Assembly (NCBI RefSeq): GCF_001735805.1
Contig: NZ_CP017248.1
Coordinates: 6,386,001-6,450,000, forward strand
Reading direction: 5' to 3'
Source of the DNA: Streptomyces fodineus
GTDB lineage: Bacteria; Actinomycetota; Actinomycetes; Streptomycetales; Streptomycetaceae
DNA: 64,000 nucleotides
Shown: piece by piece, positions 8,070 through 15,088 of the stretch
Numbering within the stretch: the first letter of the stretch is position 1
How the letters are laid out: every line of letters starts with the position of its first letter
Made by a program: the position numbers and the translations under genes
Notes under the pieces: generated by a model
Told to the model about the DNA's origin: nothing
What the model saw: only the letters and a program-made list of their open reading frames with translations
Databases searched by the model: none

Positions 8070-8423
8070 GTGGTGATGGTCGAGCGCATGGTGCCGGACG
8101 AGTTGTGGGAGCTGTTCCAGCGGGTGGTACCGCCTGCTCCATCGCGGCCGCAGGGTGGTGGTCGGCGCCGGTATGGGGATCGTGAGGTGCTGGCCGCGAT
8201 CATCTTCGTGGCCACGACAGGCTGTACCTGGCGGCAGTTGCCGCCGGTCTTCGGCCCGTCGGGGCCGACTGCGCACCGGCGCTTCACCGAGTGGACCGCC
8301 GCCCGGGTCTGGGCGAAGCTGCACCGCCTCATCCTCGACGAGCTGGGCTCGCGCGGAGAGCTTGACTGGTCGCGCTGCGCCATCGACTCGGTGAACATGC
8401 GGGCCCTGAAAGGGGGGACCTGA
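8070..8423 (+). CDS. IS5-family transposase, upstream frame (OrfA)
   Basis: This frame starts at GTG 8070 or ATG 8076 and gives 117 residues containing the DUF4096-type N-terminal domain (LWELFQRVVPPAP) and TTGCTWRQLPPVFGPS. It ends with the region of the first catalytic Asp (CAIDSVNMRALKGG). The frame stops at 8421-8423, just after the slippery run AAAGGGGGG (8408-8416). In this IS group the full DDE transposase is made by ribosomal frameshifting at such a run. Confidence 0.85.
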   Translation: MVMVERMVPDELWELFQRVVPPAPSRPQGGGRRRYGDREVLAAIIFVATTGCTWRQLPPVFGPSGPTAHRRFTEWTAARVWAKLHRLILDELGSRGELDWSRCAIDSVNMRALKGGT

Positions 8424-8437
8424 CAGGTCCGAATCCT

Positions 8438-8872
8438 GTGGACCGGGGCAAGAAAGGCTCGAAGATCCACTTGATCACCGAGCGGACCGGTTTACCCCTC
8501 TCCATCGGGATTTCCGGCGCGAACCTGCACGACAGCCAGGCACTCGAGCCACTCGTGTGCGGCATCCCGCCGATCCGATCCCGCCGCGGCCCGCGCCGAC
8601 GACGGCCCGCCAAGCTGCACGCGGACAAGGGCTACGACTACGACCACCTGCGCCGATGGCTACGCCAGCGAGGCATCCGGCACCGCATCGCCCGCAAGGG
8701 CATCGAGTCCTCCACCCGGCTGGGCCGGCATCGCTGGACGATCGAGCGCACGATGTCCTGGCAGGGCGGCTGCCGCCGTTTGCACCGACGCTACGAACGC
8801 AAGGCCGAGCACTTCCTGGCCTTCACCGCCATTGCCTGCAACCTCATCTGCTACCGCCGACTCACCAAATGA
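8438..8872 (+). CDS. IS5-family transposase, downstream frame (OrfB, DDE catalytic part)
   Basis: Read from GTG 8438 the frame gives 144 residues, but it is probably translated as a fusion with OrfA. It carries KKGSKIHLITERTGLPL, the second catalytic Asp in HADKGYDY, and Glu in RWTIERTMSW, followed by the usual RRYERKAEHFLAFTAIAC end. The Trp-rich C-terminus is complete, so the element may still be active if frameshifting occurs. Confidence 0.85.
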   Translation: MDRGKKGSKIHLITERTGLPLSIGISGANLHDSQALEPLVCGIPPIRSRRGPRRRRPAKLHADKGYDYDHLRRWLRQRGIRHRIARKGIESSTRLGRHRWTIERTMSWQGGCRRLHRRYERKAEHFLAFTAIACNLICYRRLTK

Positions 8873-8880
8873 GACGACGT

Positions 8881-8930
8881 CTAAGTAGGGTAGCCGGGTC
8901 ACGGCAACGTGACCCGGCTACCCTACTTAG
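8881..8930. repeat. long perfect hairpin, copy 2, with GCAA tetraloop
   Basis: Positions 8881-8903 pair without mismatch over 23 bases with 8908-8930, closing a GCAA loop (8904-8907). The core GGGTAGCCGGGTCA is shared with copy 1 at 5083-5126. One stem pair differs: C-G in copy 1 (AGTCGGG) is A-T here (AGTAGGG), preserving pairing. The IS5-family insertion lies at its left foot, and the first base belongs to the IS end. Confidence 0.85.
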
Positions 8931-9566
8931 TCCTCAGGGGCCGGCCGGTTGGGCGACAGCGGACACCTTTGACAGGGGCCGCAGGCGCGCTGTCTGCACT
9001 GATCGTGCTGGCAGTGGGCTGGTACCTCCTCATCGCAGAGAGGCGTGTCCTCTTGGCGGTGGTTGCTGATCTGACCTGCGGCGGAGTAGCGGTGGAGTCC
9101 TGGTCGCACTCGGGGCAAGTCCCCGCTGTTCCCCGTGGTTCCCCGCAGAATCTGGCACGCGAATGGCACGGTCCCTTTGCCTCGAACGTCCCTTGGCGGA
9201 ACTGGGCCTCGGAGTGTCTGAGCCTCAGCCGACGACAGTCAGCCACGACGGCGGGTGCGCCGACCAACCACGCACGCGTATGCCTCGCCGCACCCCCACC
9301 GGCCTCAGCCTCGCTGCCATGCCGTCGACCAGAGTGAGTCGCGCCGGCGGAAGCGTGGTTGTGAGACCTTGGGTGATGACCGCTTCGTCCCGAAGCAACT
9401 TGGAGCGGCCGTTGTGCTTGGGGTGTAGTGCCTGTCATCTGCGCTAATGGTCCGCTGACGTCCACGGGTGTTCGCGGTTGTGCGTCGTGGTTGTCACGCA
9501 GTTAGACACTCAGTGTGCCTCGCCCGCATCGCTCTAGGGGTGTGTTACGCGCGAGCCACGCGATCT
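8931..9566. other. non-coding relic DNA with dispersed-repeat copy B
   Basis: No gene is supported. Positions 9130-9170 hold GTTCCCCGTGGTTCCCC, then AATCTGGCACGCGAATGGCA, which is echoed near 11150 and in part near 10490. Positions 9260-9350 carry the repeat core (CACGCGTATGCCTCGCCGC). The minus-strand gene at 9567 ends at the right edge. Confidence 0.5.
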
Positions 9567-10040
9567 CTAGGCCCGCCCCACCAGTTCAATCGCGATGGGC
9601 GCAGCGGACTCGATCTCGATCGTGGCCCCTTCATCCTCCTGGAGGGGGTCAGAGGAAGCGTCGATGGGGAGTACGACCAGTCTCGTGTGCGGTCGAGGAA
9701 GCTGACCCAGGTCCAGGGGCGGATCGTGACGCAGGATGTCGACGACGCGAACGAGCGTCTCGGGGATGCTGACGCTGCACAAGTCCCCACGGTTTAGGTA
9801 CTGAGGGCTCGGCTCGGTGCGAAACAGCGTGTACGACCACTCCCACGAGCCAGGGTCAACGGGAAAGGCCACTTGCCCGTTCCATCGGAACCGTGAGTCC
9901 GGATCGACCTTCTCCCAGGGCCACTCCACAGAGATGTAGGAGCCCCGAACGTCGGCAACTCGCGCCCTCGCTGGCGAGCAACCCACTCGCAGTACATCGC
10001 CCACCTGGTAGGCCGGTCGACCGGCTTCGCGCTTCACCAC
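9567..10040 (-). CDS. hypothetical cytoplasmic protein, 157 aa
   Basis: Two adjacent GTG codons (10040 and 10037) follow an AGGAG ribosome site. The 157-residue protein has no signal or membrane helix. It begins with a region rich in beta-strand residues (YQVGDVLRVGCSPARARVAD) reminiscent of an SH3-like barrel, followed by Trp/Arg-rich segments and an acidic tail. I recognise no family. It stands alone on the minus strand among eroded repeats and may be a late addition to the element. Confidence 0.6.
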   Translation of the reverse strand: MVKREAGRPAYQVGDVLRVGCSPARARVADVRGSYISVEWPWEKVDPDSRFRWNGQVAFPVDPGSWEWSYTLFRTEPSPQYLNRGDLCSVSIPETLVRVVDILRHDPPLDLGQLPRPHTRLVVLPIDASSDPLQEDEGATIEIESAAPIAIELVGRA

Positions 10041-10378
10041 GCTGCTCCTAACATGTCTGATCCGTGTCCGAAGGCTACGGCTGGTTGCTGCCTTCTTCCT
10101 GCCCTGGGCCTTGCCGGGGATCTTGGTGAGCTGGGTTCTTGCTGGTCAGGGTCGGTGAGCTCGTGCGCCTGGTGGTCGTCGTTGGTCGTCTTTGGCCACT
10201 GCCGAGCGGCCTCGGACGGCCCAGAGACGGCCCAGCTTCGCCGCGCTCGACTGACGGCCGGCGCCCTCGATGGGTCCCGTCTACCACGCGCGTGTGCCTC
10301 GCTGTGCCCGCACCGGCCTCCACCACGCTGCCGGTCCCGTCCACAAGAGCGAGCCACGACGGCCGACCCATGGCGACG

Positions 10379-10407
10379 GTGCCCTCAGCTTGGGAAGCTG
10401 CGGGCAC
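10379..10407. terminator. hairpin with AGCTTGGGAAGCT core
   Basis: GTGCCC (10379-10384) and CAGCTT (10386-10391) pair with AAGCTG (10395-10400) and GGGCAC (10402-10407) around a GGG loop. The same core recurs at 11044-11065 and, weakly, near 790. It is part of the dispersed repeat; the terminator role is not certain. Confidence 0.5.
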
Positions 10408-10472
10408 TTGAGGCCGGTTTGGCGCTGAGCTGGGTGAACGGCTGGGCTGTGGCTTCTTAGGGCTCGACTGCT

Positions 10473-10510
10473 TTCCCCGTGGTTCCCCGTGGTTCCCCGT
10501 GGTTCCCCGC
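10473..10510. repeat. tandem decamer TTCCCCGTGG, 3.8 copies
   Basis: Three exact copies of TTCCCCGTGG (10473-10502) are followed by a partial copy, TTCCCCGC. Related single or double units occur at 9130-9145. No function is evident. Confidence 0.85.
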
Positions 10511-10572
10511 TCGATCTGGTGCGGTTGTGGTGCGGGGCCGACGGGCGTCCTACCAGTGGCTACGGTCGGTCT

Positions 10573-11049
10573 ATGCAGTGGTTCACCTTGATCAGCACCA
10601 TAGTTGGCGCGGCGATCGCCACAGGATCCGCCATGCTTCTGGACCGTCAACGGTGGAAGCGGGAGCGCTTAGATCGTGAGACGCAAGCGCGTCGTGCCCT
10701 GTATGGGGACTACCTGGCCGGCCTGTCCGAGTCCCGTCATGCCTGCGGCAACATGGCGCGTGACCCGGACATGGATCTCTCGACGCGCCGGGCCACAGCT
10801 CGCGAATCGTTCGGGCCGTGCATCGGGCTGAGATACCAGATGACCATCAGCGCGCCCAGTCGCGTCGTAGAGGCCTCGGAGGATGCCTTCCGCCGTCTGC
10901 GCGACCTCCGCGATCGGGTGATGGAGGGAGTCTTGGTCACTGATCCCGTGTATCTGGAGGGGCGCCGAACCTACGACGATGCCCTTGCTGTGCTGCGGGC
11001 CCGCATGCGAGAAGACCTGCGCGTCACTGAAGACGGCGCTGCGCCCTGA
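10573..11049 (+). CDS. one-helix membrane protein, unknown function
   Basis: ATG 10573 gives 158 residues opening with MQWFTLISTIVGAAIATGSA, a membrane helix starting almost at the first residue. A basic stop (DRQRWKRERLDRETQARR) and a helical cytoplasmic region follow. An upstream in-frame GTG at 10489 would place the helix internally and runs through repeat DNA, so it is rejected. Proteins of this shape are common in Streptomyces integrative elements, and 1368-1943 has the same layout. The stop codon lies inside a hairpin. Confidence 0.6.
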   Translation: MQWFTLISTIVGAAIATGSAMLLDRQRWKRERLDRETQARRALYGDYLAGLSESRHACGNMARDPDMDLSTRRATARESFGPCIGLRYQMTISAPSRVVEASEDAFRRLRDLRDRVMEGVLVTDPVYLEGRRTYDDALAVLRARMREDLRVTEDGAAP

Positions 11050-11065
11050 GCTTGGGAAGCTCGGG
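11044..11065 (+). terminator. hairpin at the end of the membrane protein gene
   Basis: CCTGAGCTT and AAGCTCGGG pair, with one G-T pair, around GGG; TCTTCT follows. It overlaps the stop codon of the preceding gene and is another copy of the AGCTTGGGAAGCT motif. Confidence 0.5.
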
Positions 11066-11415
11066 TCTTCTGGCGGCATTCAGTGCACTGACCTGCGTCG
11101 GACGGTGGTCCAAGCTCACCGACTTCGTGGTCAAGCCCCCGCTGATACCCGTGATTCACCGCAGCATCTGGCACGCGGGTGGCATGACTTTCGCCTCGAC
11201 TCTTCTGGGGGGTTCCGTGCCTCGGGCGTCTGTGTTTCAGCCTACGAACGTCAGCCGCGGTAGCAGGTACGTCGACCGATCAGGCGCGCGGATGCCAGGA
11301 CACCCGCGTCGGCTGGTGACGATTGCCGCCGGCCCTCGGATGCTCGCCACAACGGGTAGGCAGTAGCTACACAAATTAGTCCACGCTCGCGTGACAGACA
11401 TGCCACAATCACATA
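11066..11415. other. non-coding relic DNA with partial dispersed-repeat copy D
   Basis: CGTGATTCACCGCAGCATC, then TGGCACGCGGGTGGCATG (about 11147-11185), resembles 9135-9170. The last 60 bases are A/T-rich and likely hold the promoter of the AlbA_2 gene. No gene is supported. Confidence 0.45.
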
Positions 11416-12543
11416 ATGGCGATTAGATTTGACAGAAAGAGTCACACGCTTAGCGTCGGTGATACCAAGATCGAACCTTGCGGACTCGGATATATGTACG
11501 AGTATGAAGAATGCAAGGAATTGAGCCTTCCTGGACTCCGGCATGCAATCGCCAGGCTGGAGGGAAAGAAAGTTCCTCCATTCAAAGCGGGGGCAAGGGA
11601 GTCGGAAGGCGGCACCGTCGTCCCCGAGCAAGAAATCGGTTCACTGTTAGAAGGTGTGACCGGAAACGTGACATTTTGCGTGCGCGACAACATGAGGCCG
11701 GAATTCATCACGATTGATGTGAACGATTCGGGAGATATCGTCGCCTCTTTCTTCCTTCCTTGCGAAATGGAGCATCCTTCTGATGTAATCAAGATCGTTT
11801 CCCCGCATCTCGCAGTTCGAGGCGCTCGTCTAATTCGGTGCAGGTACTGGGACGAACCAGGCCCGAAAATGCCACCGGGTTGGGATTTTGACCTACTGCT
11901 ACCCCGCAATAGGGGAACGCTTTCTGGGGTTCATGAACTGGCCGTGGTGCTCGCCAGGACTTTGAGCCTGCCACCCAACACTTCTATGGATGCCGAAGTC
12001 GTAGCGAGTCTTTGCCATGGCGCCCCTGAATCCCTTGTCGGGCTGGAGGAACCTGACTGGCTGGAAGTGAAATCACAGGGATACGATCTGGATAGTATGA
12101 AGGATAAAATCGAGCTCGCCCAAGACGTCTCACGATTCGCCAATAGCGAAAAGGGAGGAATCCTTGCTGTTGGCTATAGAACCAAGAAGAACCGGAATGG
12201 CGAGCTGATCTCCAAGTGTACCCCCGTCCATGAGGGATTTGCTCAGGTTGCCCGCTATAGAGCAACCATCGACAGCCGTATTTTTCCCCCAATTGACGGG
12301 CTTGTGATTCGAGCCTCTCCGCATAACGGAGGGTGGGTGCTGACCGTATTCGTTCCATCGCAGGCAGAAGAGAACAAGCCGTTCTTGGTTCACGGCGCGA
12401 TTGCCGGCGGAAAGGTGGAAGGAGCCTTCATTTCGATCGTTAGGCGGCGGGGGGAGGCGTCAATTCCGATCACAGGTCCAGCCATTCACAGCATGTTGTC
12501 TGCAGGGCGTTCGATATTGCATGGCAAGCGCCTCGGCCCTTAG
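11416..12543 (+). CDS. AlbA_2 (Schlafen-type) domain protein
   Basis: ATG 11416 gives 375 residues. The C-terminal half holds an AlbA_2 domain (about residues 211-345): EPDWLEVKSQGYDLDS, the ELAQDVSRFANSEKGGILAV signature and a VYRT-like strand (AVGYRTKK). Residues 1-200 match no family I know. AlbA_2 domains bind nucleic acids, and several Schlafen-like proteins act in RNA cleavage or phage defence. The gene is visibly richer in A and T, and uses more AAA, GAA and ATT codons, than anything around it, so it arrived recently. No obvious partner gene adjoins it. Defence is an inference. Confidence 0.7.
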   Translation: MAIRFDRKSHTLSVGDTKIEPCGLGYMYEYEECKELSLPGLRHAIARLEGKKVPPFKAGARESEGGTVVPEQEIGSLLEGVTGNVTFCVRDNMRPEFITIDVNDSGDIVASFFLPCEMEHPSDVIKIVSPHLAVRGARLIRCRYWDEPGPKMPPGWDFDLLLPRNRGTLSGVHELAVVLARTLSLPPNTSMDAEVVASLCHGAPESLVGLEEPDWLEVKSQGYDLDSMKDKIELAQDVSRFANSEKGGILAVGYRTKKNRNGELISKCTPVHEGFAQVARYRATIDSRIFPPIDGLVIRASPHNGGWVLTVFVPSQAEENKPFLVHGAIAGGKVEGAFISIVRRRGEASIPITGPAIHSMLSAGRSILHGKRLGP

Positions 12544-12831
12544 TGCAGGCAGTGGTCATTGAGGTCGGTGAAGTTTCACTGGCCAAGTGAAGCCAGGCGT
12601 CCGCCCTTCATCGGTTGAGGCCAGCTCGCGACCTGGGCTCAGGTTTTGCGAACTGGCCTCATCCTTATCAGGTCGATCACGGGGGACTGTCGACATCGAC
12701 CAACCACGCCTGCGCCTCAGTCGATCGTCCACCGAGGTCCGGCGGCGACCGCCGCTGTTCGCGCTTGTTGGTGTCAGTTGCTGATGTCACTCGCCACACG
12801 TGGTCTTGACAGACTGCCGGGCATCGCCGCC
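12544..12831. other. non-coding relic DNA with possible dispersed-repeat trace
   Basis: CGACCAACCACGCCTGCGCC near 12697 resembles part of repeat copy B. No gene is visible. Confidence 0.4.
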
Positions 12832-13110
12832 TCAGTGCGTCCCTGAAGACGCTGTGCCGGTGGGCGTAGGGATCGATACCTGCGACGACGGGGCTTCTCC
12901 GGTGGGCTGCCTCTGGGAGCCGGAGTCGCCGACGCCCAGTAGCAGGCCTAGTGCAAGCATCGTTGAGAGCGCCGCCGTGATCGCTGCTGCGGGGTCACCC
13001 GCCCTCACCGGGCCCGGGTGATGGTCCTTGGCGTACTTAAAGGTGAGGCTTCCGACAAAACAACCGATGGTGAAGATCACCATCTCCGCTGCCCCCATGT
13101 GTACGGTCAT
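12832..13110 (-). CDS. small membrane protein of integrative elements
   Basis: ATG 13110 (or ATG 13098, MGAAEMVIF) gives 92 residues: a first helix (EMVIFTIGCFVGSLTFKYAK), a short polar loop with DHHPGPVRAGDPAA, a second helix (LSTMLALGLLLGV) and a Pro/Ser/Thr-rich tail. I associate the loop motif HHPGP-x-RxGDPAAA with small membrane proteins encoded in Streptomyces integrative elements; function unknown. It is transcribed leftward, towards the AlbA_2 gene. Confidence 0.6.
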   Translation of the reverse strand: MTVHMGAAEMVIFTIGCFVGSLTFKYAKDHHPGPVRAGDPAAAITAALSTMLALGLLLGVGDSGSQRQPTGEAPSSQVSIPTPTGTASSGTH

Positions 13111-13934
13111 TCGTGGGCCCTTCGGCTCAGGGGGCCTGCCCGCGCTGATCCGCCACGGTCTGTCGAGCAGGCCCCTACCAGGCCCACCGCGGATACGGGG
13201 GCCTCACCCCTTGAGAAGTGAAGGGCCCAAACGCAACAAAGGCCCAACTCTCCTTAGGAGTTGGACCCACCGCGCGAGGCGACGGAAAGACTCAATCACC
13301 GCGCGAAGGGCGAAGGCAAATCCGGAATGAGTGATCTGCGTCACATTGCACTGATCTGCAGGTTCTTGCAGATGCTTCAGGGGTGCGGTCGGTACGGAGA
13401 GCTAAGAGCACCCACCCTGACCCACCACTCGCCCCAGCTCCCATCCCGTACGCCGTCGACCCACACACCGTGGAGCAGGCGTGGTTCATGGCGTCCAGGT
13501 GGAGCGCGCCACTGTACGAACGACCTGGACGCCATGGGCCGCGTCTGCTCGGCTCTGCCTGGGTCGACGGTGTACGGGATGGGAGCACCCCACGCACGCC
13601 ACAGCGGACCCGCAGTCGGGAACGGCGCCCCCTCCATCCCGGTGCCGGCCGATCCCCCGCCGGAGGCATTGTTCTGACCGTGGCCTTGCCGTCCAGGTCT
13701 CGCCTCAGGGCCGTAGCTCGCTGCGGCCCCAGGGGCCGGCCCCTGCGCCGAAGGCGTGTGGGGGCCGGCCCAAGGGGCCAGCCCGCGCCTCGCGCGGGCC
13801 CTTGATGATGGAGAGAAGGTTTTATCCCGCTGGGATGAGGCGCTTGCCGTCGTGGCTGCGTACGTGGGGGCCGTTGCCGTCCAAGGCGTCCAGGAGCCTG
13901 ACCGCGAAGACCTCGGCCATGCGCTCGCTGACCT
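13111..13934. other. non-coding, hairpin-rich relic DNA
   Basis: This contains a GGCCCAACTC/GGAGTTGGACC hairpin (13241-13267), the large inverted repeat at 13440-13583, and GC-rich palindromes around 13710-13800 (for example GCGCCTCGCGCGGGC). A fragment at 13800-13930 (WDEALAVVAAYVGAVAVQG) may be the remains of a different element gene, but no complete gene can be drawn. Confidence 0.5.
13440..13583. repeat. large imperfect inverted repeat, 61-bp arms
   Basis: Arm 1 (13440-13500) begins CCCATCCCGTACGCCGTCGA and ends CATGGCGTCCAGGT. Arm 2 (13523-13583) is its reverse complement with about a quarter of positions changed, concentrated mid-arm. A 22-base loop separates them, and pairing can extend a few bases outward. 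It lies 350 bp from the integrase relic. Confidence 0.75.
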
Positions 13935-14513
13935 CGTCGGGAAGCCGTCGCCATGCGGGTGGAGGACGTGACCCTGCCCGAGCCCGACGCCGACGACCAA
14001 TGGTGCGAGTTGCTGATCCACACAGCGACCCCGGAGGTCGGAAAGCAGTGGACCGACACGGGGGAGATCCACGAGCAACGCGACCTGAAAGGTCGTGCGG
14101 AGGGTGAAACACGCACCGTGCCGGGGCATCCGGCCCTGACACGCATCCTGCGGCAGCACATCGAGGACGAACAGCTTCAGCCGGGTGATCTGCTGTTCCA
14201 GGGCGAGTCGGGCGGCATCCTCGCCGGTTCCGTCATCCGCCGGGCGTGGCGCAGCGCGCGTAAGGCCGTACTGCCCCCGCACGTCTTCGAGTCGCCCACC
14301 GGGCGCCGCGTCTACGACAACCGGAACACGCGCCTGACGAAGTGGCTCAACGACGGCATCCCGCCCGCCCAGGTGGCCGAATGGGCCGGGAACAGCGTCG
14401 CCGTGCTCCTGGCGACCTACGCCCGGTGTGTCGACGGGCAGCTGCCGGACCTGAAACGGCGGCTGGAAGCTGCGGGCGACCTCCCTGAAGCGGAGGAACC
14501 GGACGTTGGCTGA
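13935..14513 (+). pseudogene. tyrosine integrase relic, 5'-truncated with damaged active site
   Basis: From about 13935 the frame reads REAVAMRVEDVTLPE and continues through the catalytic domain to the stop at 14511-14513. It matches Streptomyces site-specific integrases (GDLLFQGE, SVIRRAWRSARKAVL, QVAEWAGNSV, ATYARCVDG with the Tyr nucleophile). The N-terminal DNA-binding half is missing. The HxxR box normally read LRHT is NRNT here, so the histidine is lost. Adjacent to the tRNA attachment site, it is the residue of the enzyme that inserted the element. Confidence 0.85.
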
Positions 14514-14582
14514 TCTTCTTCGGGTCGAGAACTTCGACACGTATTCGACACGGCCACCCGCGAAAACCCGGTGACCGCCGGA

Positions 14583-14628
14583 CAGCCCCGGACCACGCCC
14601 TTGATCACCAAGGGGATGTCCGGGGCTG
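14583..14628. terminator. hairpin downstream of the integrase relic
   Basis: CAGCCCCGGAC (14583-14593) pairs perfectly with GTCCGGGGCTG (14618-14628), with a secondary CCCTTG/CAAGGGG pairing inside. It is homologous to the hairpin at 976-1017. Confidence 0.6.
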
Positions 14629-14660
14629 ACCTGCGTCGCGTGAAACCGCATCTGACCAGC

Positions 14661-14684
14661 AAAAAGCCCTCCCGACGGGAGGGC
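14661..14684 (-). terminator. rho-independent terminator of tRNA-Arg
   Basis: On the minus strand GCCCTCCC/GGGAGGGC with a GTC loop is followed by TTTTT. It lies nine bases past the tRNA 3' end. Confidence 0.85.
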
Positions 14685-14692
14685 TGAGGCTG

Positions 14693-14740
14693 TGCGCCCC
14701 CGGCAGGACTCGAACCTGCGGCCAAGCGCTTAGAAGGCGC
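14693..14740 (-). repeat. inner attachment site, 48 bp, within tRNA-Arg
   Basis: This is identical to 1081-1128 and in the same orientation. It overlaps the 3' 46 bases of the tRNA gene. Integration here restores a complete tRNA, leaving the element downstream of the tRNA 3' end. Confidence 0.9.
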
Positions 14741-14767
14741 CTGCTCTATCCACTGAGCTACGGGGGC
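14695..14767 (-). tRNA. tRNA-Arg, anticodon TCT
   Basis: The minus strand folds as a 73-base cloverleaf. The acceptor GCCCCCG/CGGGGGC has seven pairs, the D arm is GCTC/GAGC, and the anticodon stem GGCGC/GCGCT carries loop CTTCTAA with TCT at 34-36. The T arm is GCAGG/CCTGC with TTCGAGT. The discriminator is G and CCA is not encoded. It reads AGA codons, rare in Streptomyces, which makes it a tolerant integration target. Confidence 0.95.
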
Positions 14768-15088
14768 CTGGTGCGGTGGCTTCGTGTCGGGTGCCCTGGT
14801 CCGGGCCGGTCCGTGACGTTGCCGGGGACAAGGATAGGGCTCCCGGATCCTTGACCCTGTCGCTTCCCCTCCGTGACTCGATGTGGAGGTTCAGTGAAGC
14901 GGTCTGATAATCGCAGGCAGGTGCCATTTGCGCACCGCTTTTGGGTGTCCGACGCGCCGGGTGTTGTGCACTCGTTATGCCTGGACTGTGCCCGTGTCCC
15001 AATGGTTCCTTCCGCCCGTTCCGTCCTCTCGGCGCGCAGGCATGTCTATATGCTTCAGAATTCCCCTAAAATTGGGCATTCTTCGCAT
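14768..15088. other. intergenic region between tRNA-Arg and the GTPase pair
   Basis: The tRNA promoter should lie at the left and the dynamin-operon promoter at the right, but no strong -35/-10 pair can be picked with confidence. No coding sequence is supported, although an in-frame ATG at 15050 could lengthen the next gene. Confidence 0.4.

Larger units (their letters stand above)
8031..8881 (+). mobile_element. IS5-family insertion sequence (IS427-like group), 851 bp
   Basis: The ends are inverted: GACGTCGTCTCATTTGG at 8031-8047 and its complement at 8865-8881. TAA flanks both ends (8028-8030 and 8882-8884) as a 3-bp target duplication. Inside are two overlapping transposase frames joined by probable frameshifting. 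The element sits directly against the foot of hairpin copy 2, whose first bases supply the right-hand TAA. Confidence 0.88.
10041..10572. other. non-coding relic DNA with dispersed-repeat copy C
   Basis: This holds repeat copy C: GGACGGCCCAGAGACGGCC near 10215, the core ACGCGCGTGTGCCTCGC near 10290, the AGCTTGGGAAGCT hairpin at 10379-10407 and the decamer array at 10473-10510, in the same order as copy A (600-900). No gene is supported. Confidence 0.5.
1129..14740. mobile_element. decayed integrative element at tRNA-Arg(TCT)
   Basis: The element is bounded by the direct 48-bp repeats at 1081-1128 and 14693-14740. The integrase relic lies next to the intact tRNA, as is usual in actinomycete integrative and conjugative elements. 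Two GntR-type regulators resemble the repressors of such elements. No replication initiator, FtsK/TraB-like transfer protein, excisionase or functional integrase is visible, so the element is probably immobile. Cargo includes a secreted protease, AlbA_2 protein and small membrane proteins. Internal hairpins, degenerate repeats and an IS5-family insertion show long decay. Confidence 0.8.

Noticed and set aside
10473..10510. Possible CRISPR-like array
   Set aside because: The decamers are directly tandem with no spacers and there are no cas genes in the window.
13377..14651. Minus-strand frame across the inverted repeat and integrase relic
   Set aside because: It is antisense to recognisable integrase sequence and contains no known domain.
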